A stretch of 14,584 nt of DNA, taken from contig JAGOCY010000006.1 of the NCBI GenBank assembly GCA_017998495.1, forward strand, positions 1-14,584, written 5' to 3'. Below are positions 9,346-14,584 of the stretch, piece by piece. The notes under the pieces were generated by a model that was given only the letters and a program-made list of their open reading frames with translations, did not search any database and was not told the DNA's origin. A program made the translations under genes and the position numbers. Position 1 is the first letter of the stretch. Each line of letters starts with the position of its first letter. The DNA comes from Corallincola sp. GTDB lineage: Bacteria; Pseudomonadota; Gammaproteobacteria; Enterobacterales; Neiellaceae.

Positions 9346-10068
9346 ATGTTAGAGACTGTCACCGCCGTCACCAACCATCTACGACGCTGGCTACCCTGGC
9401 GCTGCTTCAGCTGTGGTGAACCATCACTGTCAACCAGCCACGGCCTCTGCCCGTGGTGCCGCAGGGCCCTGCCGCGCTGGCAGCATGGCTGTCCACGATG
9501 TGGCGAGCCACTGGCATTAGACCAGCTGTGCCAGCACTGCCTGCACCGCCTTCCGCCGCTGGATGGCTGCCAAGCGCTATGGCTGTATCAACCACCGTTG
9601 CAGCGGCTGATCGCCCAGATGAAGTACCCAGGTGACGCGCCACTGGCAACAGTGCTGGCTCAGAGCGCGGCGCCACTGATTCATTCACTGGTTACGCAAT
9701 CGATACTGGTCCCTGTGCCCTTGCATCACAACCGCCTGGCCGAGCGCGGCTTCAATCAGGCCCAGTTGCTGGCTGAATATTGGTCGCGTGCCCTTGGCCT
9801 CACCTGTGCTCAACTACTGACACGCACAGCGGACACGCCCCCTCAGGCAGGGATGAAGGCGGCCGCCCGACGGCGTAATCTGCGCCGTGCCTTTACGGTC
9901 AACGGCCCTGTCAAGGGGCTGCGACTGGTGCTGGTTGATGATGTGATGACCACTGGTTCCACCCTGTTTGCCGCAGCCCGGGTACTCAAAGCCGCCGGGG
10001 CGAGCGAGGTCAGGGCGCTGGTGCTGGCGCGCACGCCACTTGATCGCCGTTCAGGGATTCTCGGCTGA
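9346..10068 (+). CDS. gntX: ComF family protein (GntX/YhgH), phosphoribosyltransferase-like
   Basis: This 240-residue cytoplasmic protein belongs to the ComF family, linked in other bacteria to DNA uptake or use of external DNA. Its exact biochemical reaction is not established. The N-terminus has eight cysteines in pairs, C20-x2-C23, C35-x2-C38, C49-x2-C52 and C62-x2-C65, which suggests one or two zinc sites. The middle has the family motif VPVPLHHNRLAERGFNQAQLLA (123-144). The C-terminal phosphoribosyltransferase loop VLVDDVMTTGST is at 196-207, the PRPP-binding signature. The start ATG has AAGGATGAGG at 9331-9340. It lies upstream of nfuA on the same strand with a 54-base gap, as in E. coli (bioH-gntX-nfuA). 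Confidence 0.93.
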   Translation: MLETVTAVTNHLRRWLPWRCFSCGEPSLSTSHGLCPWCRRALPRWQHGCPRCGEPLALDQLCQHCLHRLPPLDGCQALWLYQPPLQRLIAQMKYPGDAPLATVLAQSAAPLIHSLVTQSILVPVPLHHNRLAERGFNQAQLLAEYWSRALGLTCAQLLTRTADTPPQAGMKAAARRRNLRRAFTVNGPVKGLRLVLVDDVMTTGSTLFAAARVLKAAGASEVRALVLARTPLDRRSGILG

Positions 10069-10080
10069 GGTCAGCTGGGG

Positions 10081-10110
10081 TATATTTAACCGAGTAATAC
10101 GCTCAACTTT
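10081..10110 (+). promoter_or_regulatory. IscR type-1-like operator in front of nfuA
   Basis: Positions 10086-10110 read TTAACCGAGTAATAC followed by GCTCAACTTT. Compared with the reverse complement of the E. coli iscR-type site as I remember it (ATA-CCCGAGTAAATTGGTCAAC-TAT), 18 of 25 bases agree, including the CCGAGTAA and TCAAC cores. It lies just before the nfuA ribosome site (CGGAG, 10113-10117). A possible -10, TATATT (10081-10086), adjoins it, with TTCTCG at 10058-10063 as a weak -35 (17-base spacer). This suggests control of nfuA by the Fe-S sensor IscR. Confidence 0.5.
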
Positions 10111-10122
10111 TGCGGAGTCGTC

Positions 10123-10704
10123 ATGATCGCCATTTCTGCTGAGGCCCAGGGCCACTTTGCCAAGCTGTTGGCCAATAAACCGCAAGGCACCTGCATCCGC
10201 GTGTTTGTGCTCAACCCCGGCACCGCTCAGGCTGAGTGCGGCGTTTCTTACTGCGAACCCGAAGCCATTGCCGAAGACGATCAGCATCTGCCGCAAGAGG
10301 CTGGCTTCACGGTGGTCGTAGACCCGCAAAGCGCGCCCTTCCTGCTTGATGCCAGCATCGACTTTGTCACTGACAAGCTGGGTTCACAGCTGACCCTCAA
10401 GGCCCCCAACGCCAAGGTGCGTAAAGTTGAAGAGAACGCGCCGCTGGATGAGCGGGTCGAGTATGTACTCAACGCCCAGATCAACCCGCAGTTGGCCAGC
10501 CATGGTGGCAAAGTCACGCTGATTGAACTGACTCAGGACGGGCTCGCCATTCTCCAGTTTGGCGGCGGCTGTAACGGCTGCGCCATGGTCGATGTAACCC
10601 TGAAAGAAGGGATCGAAAAAGAGTTGCTGGAGAAATTTCCGGGCGAGCTGACCGGGGTGAGGGATGTAACCGAGCACCGCCGCGGTGACCACTCCTACTA
10701 TTAA
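10123..10704 (+). CDS. nfuA: Fe-S biogenesis carrier protein NfuA
   Basis: NfuA carries and delivers [4Fe-4S] clusters to target enzymes in the cytoplasm, notably under oxidative stress or iron limitation. It has 193 residues (E. coli 191). The N-terminal half (about 1-95) is a degenerate A-type carrier domain ([37 protein letters not shown]). The C-terminal Nfu domain (about 108-190) contains the cluster-binding pair C150 and C153 in [21 protein letters not shown], at positions matching E. coli C149 and C152. The ribosome site CGGAG lies 5 bases before the ATG. A possible IscR site lies directly upstream. It converges on the SCO1-like gene and shares its terminator hairpin. Confidence 0.97.
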   Translation: MIAISAEAQGHFAKLLANKPQGTCIRVFVLNPGTAQAECGVSYCEPEAIAEDDQHLPQEAGFTVVVDPQSAPFLLDASIDFVTDKLGSQLTLKAPNAKVRKVEENAPLDERVEYVLNAQINPQLASHGGKVTLIELTQDGLAILQFGGGCNGCAMVDVTLKEGIEKELLEKFPGELTGVRDVTEHRRGDHSYY

Positions 10705-10717
10705 CGGTCACCTGTGC

Positions 10718-10754
10718 CAACAACCAGCGCCCGCCTAGCGGGCGTTGTTGTTTT
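10718..10754 (+). terminator. Terminator of nfuA, shared with the convergent SCO1-like gene
   Basis: The stem CGCCCGC (10728-10734) and GCGGGCG (10738-10744) encloses the three bases CTA. It can be extended by CAACAA-type pairing with TTGTTG, allowing one bulge. TTTT follows at 10751-10754. The loop CTA is exactly the reverse complement of the TAG stop of the minus-strand SCO1-like gene, so the hairpin straddles that gene's end. Confidence 0.85.
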
Positions 10755-11400
10755 CGCCATCCAGCAGGGGCGCCAACAGCAGCTCCAGCCGCTCCCCTTC
10801 AACAATCATCAACTGGCTGGCATTCGCCCGCGCCGGGCGAATGGCGCCGCGGCCAACGCCATCAGGTCCAACCACGGCCAGCGATGCGCTATGGTCGATG
10901 AGGTAACCTGGCAGGCTGGTATCCGGCTGGCTGAATACCAGAGTCAAGGGATCTGCCAGCCGGTGAATCTCGCTCAACGGGCCGCTGATACCGATAAATT
11001 CGGGATTGAAATAGGGGACGTACTGAGCCAGCCGCTGTGGGCTGTCCCGCCCCGGGTCAGCACTGAGAAACACCAGTTGCAACGCTGGCCAGCGCGCCTT
11101 GAGGGCCGGCCAGGCCGCCGCCATGGTCGCCAGTGAGGTCGGACAAATATCAGGACAATAGGTATAACCGACAAACATCAGCGTCCAGCGGCCCTGCAGT
11201 TGCTGCGGTCCAAACGGCTGGCCATGGTGATCTGTCAGGCTGAATGTCGGCAACGGCCGCCCCTGGGGCCAGAGATCGAGCCAAGTAGCTTGGTGAGCGG
11301 GTAGCGCTGAAGCGGACGGCGGCTGCTCGCAACCTGTTGCCACCAGCAACAGCGCTAGCCACAGCGCCCGCCAGCGCAGCCCAGAGCGACCAAGCCTCAT
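10735..11400 (-). CDS. SCO1/SenC family copper-binding lipoprotein
   Basis: From ATG at 11400 this encodes 221 residues. A longer frame upstream is rejected because it runs back through the sulA-like gene and the protein then lacks a proper signal. The N-terminus RLGRSGLRWRALWLALLLVATGC is a lipoprotein signal with lipid-anchored C24. The thioredoxin-like domain follows: FSLTDHHGQPFGPQQLQGRWTLMFVGYTYCPDICPTSL has the copper ligands C82 and C86 in CPDIC. H170 in LIDHSASL is the usual third ligand. Family members help deliver copper to the CuA site of cytochrome oxidase or act as redox proteins outside the inner membrane. No oxidase genes are near. Its start overlaps the sulA-like stop as TAATG, so it is probably translated from the lexA-sulA transcript. 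Confidence 0.9.
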   Translation of the reverse strand: MRLGRSGLRWRALWLALLLVATGCEQPPSASALPAHQATWLDLWPQGRPLPTFSLTDHHGQPFGPQQLQGRWTLMFVGYTYCPDICPTSLATMAAAWPALKARWPALQLVFLSADPGRDSPQRLAQYVPYFNPEFIGISGPLSEIHRLADPLTLVFSQPDTSLPGYLIDHSASLAVVGPDGVGRGAIRPARANASQLMIVEGERLELLLAPLLDGENNNAR

Positions 11401-11876
11401 TAGTGCAACGCCAGCCCAGCCAGCGCCAGATTGGCGTTGGCCTGTGGTGCCCGCGACTGCGAAGTCGCAGCGGTCAGCACCAGCACGCAACCACCACTGC
11501 GGCGGGCCGCCAGTAACAGGCGCTTGCGATCACGCTCAGTTAAGTTATTGGTCCAGCAGATCACCAGTGCACTGCGCCGAGCCAGCAGCGCCTGTTCGGC
11601 AGCCCACACTTCATCCAGGGTCGCGCTCTGATGAACCCACAGCAAGCGATTGGCATCAACACCATCCGCCAGCAACGGCGAGATCAGCGCCCGCGTCGGT
11701 GGCGCCACCAGCGTCAGCCAGCCGGGTTGGCGCAGTGCGGCGCGAATCGTGGCCAGGTGGGGCGGCAAGCCGACACCACCCACTTCGACCATAGTGCCAG
11801 CCACCGGTGCTGGCACAGCACCATGAGCTTGCTGCAACGCAGCGCGGGCCAGAGCCCAGACATTGGCGCCATTCAT
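11400..11876 (-). CDS. sulA: SOS cell division inhibitor SulA-like protein
   Basis: SulA binds FtsZ and halts cell division during DNA damage. This protein has 158 residues from ATG at 11876. That start is preferred to 11882 because GGGGGG lies 7 bases upstream and because it overlaps the lexA stop as ATGA. The middle and C-terminus fit the SulA/RecA-like fold: [33 protein letters not shown] matches the E. coli segment around WLTPQQKL...GLP...[33 protein letters not shown] corresponds to VVIGWL.DDLTEEE, and the end, LAGLALH, resembles LSGLKIH. Position directly after lexA is known in Pseudomonas and supports the call. The N-terminus is divergent, as is usual. There is no own LexA box directly before it; it relies on the lexA promoter. 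Confidence 0.85.
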   Translation of the reverse strand: MNGANVWALARAALQQAHGAVPAPVAGTMVEVGGVGLPPHLATIRAALRQPGWLTLVAPPTRALISPLLADGVDANRLLWVHQSATLDEVWAAEQALLARRSALVICWTNNLTERDRKRLLLAARRSGGCVLVLTAATSQSRAPQANANLALAGLALH

Positions 11877-12490
11877 GACCATGCCCCCCGTCTGATCACG
11901 CCAACCGCCAACCCCTCGATACTCAAGCTGGTGTGGCGCAGGTCGACCTCTATGGGTCGATAACTGCTGTTCTCTGGCAGCAGGCTGACCTGGTGACCGC
12001 TGCGCTGGAAACGCTTGACTGTCACTTCGTCCTCCCCCACCCGAGCCACCACCACCTGACCGTTACGGGCCTCGGCGGTGCGATGGACCACCAGCAGATC
12101 GCCATCGAGAATGCCAATCTCCTGCATGCTGTCGCCCTGCACCCGCAGCAGATAGTCGGCGCGCGGATGGAACAGCGCCGGATCAAGGCTGAGCCGTTCC
12201 TCGACATGTTCAGCGGCCAGAATCGGCGCGCCAGCCGCGACTTTGCCAATCAGCGGCAGGCCGCTGTCGTTGGCCTCATCCTGCACCAGCCGGATGCCGC
12301 GCGAGGTGCCCGGCAGCATCTCAATCACCCCCTTGCGCGCCAGCGCCTTTAGGTGTTCCTCGGCCGCATTGGCCGACTTGAAGCCCAGGCGCTCGGCAAT
12401 CTCGGCACGGGTCGGCGGCATGCCGGTGTGATCGATCACCGAACGGATCAGTTCCAGGATCTCTGCCTGACGGGGGGTCAGCTCACGCAT
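11873..12490 (-). CDS. lexA: LexA repressor
   Basis: LexA represses SOS genes, including itself, and cleaves itself when stimulated by RecA filaments on single-stranded DNA. It has 205 residues (E. coli 202). The N-terminal winged helix is [51 protein letters not shown]. The cleavage site is A86-G87 in [10 protein letters not shown]. The catalytic pair is S121 in GDSM and K159 in VTVKRF, equivalent to E. coli S119 and K156. The ATG at 12490 has AGGA a few bases upstream, partly inside a LexA box, and two LexA boxes lie within 45 bases of it. It leads a tightly overlapping operon with the sulA-like and SCO1-like genes and diverges from the lipid transporter operon. Confidence 0.98.
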   Translation of the reverse strand: MRELTPRQAEILELIRSVIDHTGMPPTRAEIAERLGFKSANAAEEHLKALARKGVIEMLPGTSRGIRLVQDEANDSGLPLIGKVAAGAPILAAEHVEERLSLDPALFHPRADYLLRVQGDSMQEIGILDGDLLVVHRTAEARNGQVVVARVGEDEVTVKRFQRSGHQVSLLPENSSYRPIEVDLRHTSLSIEGLAVGVIRRGAWS

Positions 12491-12498
12491 ATCACTTC

Positions 12499-12514
12499 CT
12501 GTTTTTTCATACAG
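12499..12514 (-). promoter_or_regulatory. LexA box proximal to lexA
   Basis: CTGT, eight bases, ACAG (12499-12514), exactly the CTG-N10-CAG spacing of the gammaproteobacterial SOS box. On the minus strand the end of the box runs into the AGGA ribosome site of lexA, so bound LexA would sit over the start of the mRNA. Confidence 0.9.
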
Positions 12515-12517
12515 TCA

Positions 12518-12533
12518 CTGTCTGAATATACAG
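12518..12533 (-). promoter_or_regulatory. LexA box distal to lexA
   Basis: CTGT-CTGAATAT-ACAG (12518-12533), flanked by A and T to give ACTGT...ACAGT. It overlaps the -10 of the lexA promoter. Its centre is 19 bases from that of the proximal box. Confidence 0.92.
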
Positions 12534-12552
12534 TGCCTTTTGCCAAGTGCAA
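12525..12552 (-). promoter_or_regulatory. lexA promoter
   Basis: On the minus strand TTGCAC (12552-12547) is followed after 16 bases by TATATT (12530-12525). The -10 is inside the distal LexA box, a layout expected for autorepression. The -35 match is only moderate. Confidence 0.6.
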
Positions 12553-12598
12553 GCGCTTTGTGTGGGATGCTTCTATCGTGATAACCCCCGCTGGATCA

Positions 12599-12627
12599 TT
12601 GGTATACCCGGCGCCCTCAGCTAACAT
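12599..12627 (+). promoter_or_regulatory. Possible promoter of the lipid transporter operon
   Basis: TTGGTA (12599-12604), a 17-base spacer and TAACAT (12622-12627), each four of six matches to the sigma-70 consensus, lie 30 bases before the permease start. Confidence 0.4.
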
Positions 12628-12657
12628 AGGGGCCACCTCCGCTCAGTTGAACATGGC

Positions 12658-13785
12658 ATGGCCTCCGCTCCCAGCGCCCAACTCCAACCTCAGGCCGACG
12701 GCAGCCTGCGCCTCTCCCTTTATGGGGACTGGCGGCAACCGCTGGCCAACGAAGTGGGCCGCCAGTTGCTGCTTAAAATCGACCGCCTGCGGGAAGGCAG
12801 CGCCGTGCGTCTCGACGGCCACGGCCTAACCGCCTGGGGCTCGGCGCTGTTGGTACTGCTGCGCCAGCTGGAAGAAAACGCCGGCCGGCGGCAGTTGGCC
12901 CTCAATTGGGACGGCATGCCCGATGGTGTTGGCCGGTTGATGGCGCTGGCCCACCACAATCCTGAGCCAGACAACGGCGAGCCCGGCCACAAGGGCCAGC
13001 TGCAACGCATCGGCCTGCGCGTCATTGACCGCTGGCGCAACTTTGAAGCGGTAGCGGTGTTCATTGGTGATCTGCTGCTGGCCCTTGGCCGAGTGATGGT
13101 GGGTAAAGGCCGTATCCGGCTTAAGGATGTGACCGAGCAGATGGACCTCGCCGGCCCCAAAGCCCTGGGCATAGTCTCGCTGCTGTCACTGCTGATGGGG
13201 ATGATTCTGGCCTTTGTCGGCGCTATCCAGCTGGAAAATTTCGGCGCCACCATTTACGTCGCCAGCCTGGTCGGATTTGGCATGGCCCGCGAGATGGCGG
13301 CCATGCTCACCGGCATCATCATGGCGGGACGCACCGGCGCTGCTTACGCCGCCCAGCTGGGTAGTATGGAAGCCAACGAAGAGATCGACGCGCTACGCAC
13401 CATGGGGCTGCCCCCCATGGAGTTCCTGGTAGTGCCTCGCATCCTGGCGCTAATGCTGATGATGCCGCTGCTGACGCTCTATTCAATTGCGGTGGGCGTT
13501 ATTGGCGGCGCCCTGGTGTGCTGGCTGATGTTTGATATCACCCTGACCCAGTACATGTCGCAGCTCACCGAGACGGTGGCGCTGCGCCATTTCATCATCG
13601 GCACCTTCAAGGGCATGCTGTTCGCCGTCATTGTCGGCGTGGTGGGCTGCATGACTGGTATGGCCAGTGGCCGTAGCGCCTCGGCTGTGGGGGCGGCGAC
13701 CACGCGCGCGGTGGTGGCATCCATTGTCGCCATTATCTGCTGCGATGCGCTGGTGACCCTGATCACCACCGTGATGGGGGTGTGA
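12658..13785 (+). CDS. MlaE-type lipid ABC transporter permease with N-terminal STAS domain
   Basis: This encodes 375 residues. Residues about 14-105 look like a STAS domain (GSLRLSLYGDWRQPLA...VRLDGHGLTAWGSALLVLLRQLEE, with S62 near the position of the conserved MlaB residue). It would replace the separate STAS protein MlaB of the E. coli system. Residues about 125-372 are the MlaE/YrbE permease domain. An amphipathic entry helix (FEAVAVFIGDLLLALGR) comes first, followed by several membrane helices (about 168-190, 256-290, 320-336, 348-372). The strongly conserved cytoplasmic loop GMAREMAAMLTGIIMAGRTGAAYAAQLGSMEANEEIDALRTMGLPP spans 208-253. The start has no good ribosome site, but no better in-frame start is seen. 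The stop overlaps the ATPase start as TGATG. With that gene it should form a phospholipid transporter between inner membrane and periplasm. Confidence 0.92.
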   Translation: MASAPSAQLQPQADGSLRLSLYGDWRQPLANEVGRQLLLKIDRLREGSAVRLDGHGLTAWGSALLVLLRQLEENAGRRQLALNWDGMPDGVGRLMALAHHNPEPDNGEPGHKGQLQRIGLRVIDRWRNFEAVAVFIGDLLLALGRVMVGKGRIRLKDVTEQMDLAGPKALGIVSLLSLLMGMILAFVGAIQLENFGATIYVASLVGFGMAREMAAMLTGIIMAGRTGAAYAAQLGSMEANEEIDALRTMGLPPMEFLVVPRILALMLMMPLLTLYSIAVGVIGGALVCWLMFDITLTQYMSQLTETVALRHFIIGTFKGMLFAVIVGVVGCMTGMASGRSASAVGAATTRAVVASIVAIICCDALVTLITTVMGV

Positions 13786-14552
13786 TGGACGCTCATCTGA
13801 CGGTCGATAACCTGACCATGAGCTATGGCCCAACCCTGATCCAGCGCGATCTCAATTTTGCCATCGGCCGTGGCGAGATCTTCACCATCATGGGTGGCTC
13901 CGGCTGCGGTAAAAGCACCTTGCTGCGTCACCTGATCGGCCTGTTGCAGCCCAAATCCGGGCGCATTCTGTTTGGCCATGACGACCTGTGGCAGCTCAGC
14001 CCCAATGCCCGCGGCGAACTGCAGCGCCGTTGCGGCATCGCCTACCAGTCTGGCGCGCTGCTGTCGTCAATGACGGTGGCCGAAAACGTGGCCCTGCCGC
14101 TGGAACAGTTCTCCAGCCACCGCCCTGCTGAAATCCGCGAACTGGTGGAGCTGAAGCTGGCGCTGGTGGGCCTTGCCCCTTATGCCGATCGCTATCCGAG
14201 CCAGCTGTCTGGCGGCCAGAAAAAGCGCGCGGCGCTGGCCCGAGCATTAGCCCTCGATCCTGAATACCTGTTTTTCGACGAACCCTCGGCCGGACTGGAC
14301 CCGATCAGTTCGCGCAACCTCGATGATCTGATCCTGCAGCTGCGTGACAGCCTGGGCAGCACTGTGGTGATCGTCACCCATGAACTGGCCAGCATCTTTG
14401 CCATCGCCGATCGCGGCGTGCTGCTGGACGCCACCACCAAGACCCAGATCGCCATCGGCAATCCCCATGATCTGCTGGCGGATCACCCGGACCCTCGGGT
14501 GCAGCAGTTCCTGCGCCGCGGCCAACCTGTCACCCATGGAGAATCTGCATGA
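13785..14552 (+). CDS. MlaF-like ABC transporter ATPase
   Basis: This 255-residue cytoplasmic ATPase would drive the STAS-MlaE permease. Walker A is GGSGCGKST at 37-45, the Q-loop is Q88 in YQSGALLSSMTVAENV, the signature is LSGGQKKR at 141-148, Walker B is LFFDEP at 162-167 with catalytic E166, and H199 is the switch histidine. YQSGALLSSMTV and DEPSAGLDPISS are typical of MlaF/Ttg2A ATPases. The start ATG at 13785 shares one base with the permease stop (TGATG). A GTG at 13782 would add one residue and is less likely. The stop overlaps the next start as ATGA. The C-terminal tail after about 240 resembles that of MlaF (PDPRVQQFLRG). Confidence 0.95.
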   Translation: MDAHLTVDNLTMSYGPTLIQRDLNFAIGRGEIFTIMGGSGCGKSTLLRHLIGLLQPKSGRILFGHDDLWQLSPNARGELQRRCGIAYQSGALLSSMTVAENVALPLEQFSSHRPAEIRELVELKLALVGLAPYADRYPSQLSGGQKKRAALARALALDPEYLFFDEPSAGLDPISSRNLDDLILQLRDSLGSTVVIVTHELASIFAIADRGVLLDATTKTQIAIGNPHDLLADHPDPRVQQFLRRGQPVTHGESA

Positions 14553-14584
14553 GCGAGCGCGCCCGTTCCCGCGCCATTGGCCTG
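14549..14584 (+). CDS. Third gene of the lipid transporter operon, probably MCE (MlaD-like) protein, 5' end only
   Basis: Only 12 codons are inside the window: MSERARSRAIGL. The ATG overlaps the ATPase stop as ATGA and has GGAGA 6 bases upstream, so this is a real start. MCE-domain proteins of such operons start with a short basic segment before one membrane helix and follow the MlaE and MlaF genes. The identity is inferred from position and these few residues. Confidence 0.65.
   Translation, partial: MSERARSRAIGL

Noticed and set aside
11401..11490. Upstream extension of the SCO1-like gene to 11490
   Set aside because: It lies wholly within the sulA-like coding region in another frame, and would bury the lipoprotein signal that begins at the ATG at 11400.

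Overview
The window is about 14.6 kb of GC-rich (roughly 60% or more) chromosomal DNA from a gammaproteobacterium. Every recognisable housekeeping protein resembles its E. coli counterpart closely. The gene order pckA - envZ/ompR - greB/tex, then bioH/gntX - nfuA, is the E. coli order near yhgE-feoABC-nfuA, with extra genes inserted. The GC level, the LexA-SulA arrangement and the inserted genes suggest a marine or aquatic member such as the Aeromonadales (Oceanimonas/Zobellella/Oceanisphaera-like). That placement is an inference from general resemblance, not from a search. No mobile elements, RNA genes, CRISPR arrays or broken genes were seen.

Layout. (1) 1-475: 3' end of pckA (+) with its terminator. 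(2) 653-883: small exported DUF1161 protein (+), ending tail to tail with (3) a minus-strand operon ompR (3892-3170), envZ (3167-1845) and a MobA-like nucleotidyltransferase (1848-868) that overlaps envZ by ATGA. (4) 4051-4299: small unrecognised gene (+), overlapping the 3' end of greB (minus). (5) tex (+, 4903-7221) with a hairpin terminator, diverging from greB. (6) A minus-strand series: bioH (9319-8534), a 97-residue flagellar axial-like protein (8466-8173), and a SprA-related HEAAH putative metalloprotease (8169-7285). (7) Plus strand: gntX/comF (9346-10068) and nfuA (10123-10704), with an IscR-like site before nfuA. (8) A minus-strand LexA operon: lexA (12490-11873), sulA-like (11876-11400) and a SCO1/SenC lipoprotein (11400-10735). 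The genes overlap by 4 and 1 nt, and two consensus LexA boxes lie in front of lexA. (9) Plus strand, to the window end: an Mla-type lipid transport operon with a STAS-MlaE fusion permease, an MlaF-like ATPase and the first 12 codons of a third gene, probably the MCE (MlaD-like) subunit.

Functionally the window combines gluconeogenesis (PckA), envelope sensing (EnvZ-OmpR), transcription fidelity (GreB, Tex), biotin synthesis (BioH), Fe-S assembly (NfuA), the SOS response (LexA, SulA) and envelope lipid transport (Mla-like). The less ordinary parts are three sets of accessory genes coupled to conserved ones: the nucleotidyltransferase after envZ, the SCO-family lipoprotein in the lexA-sulA operon, and the minimal flagellar-like protein plus putative protease behind bioH with a possible sigma-28 promoter.
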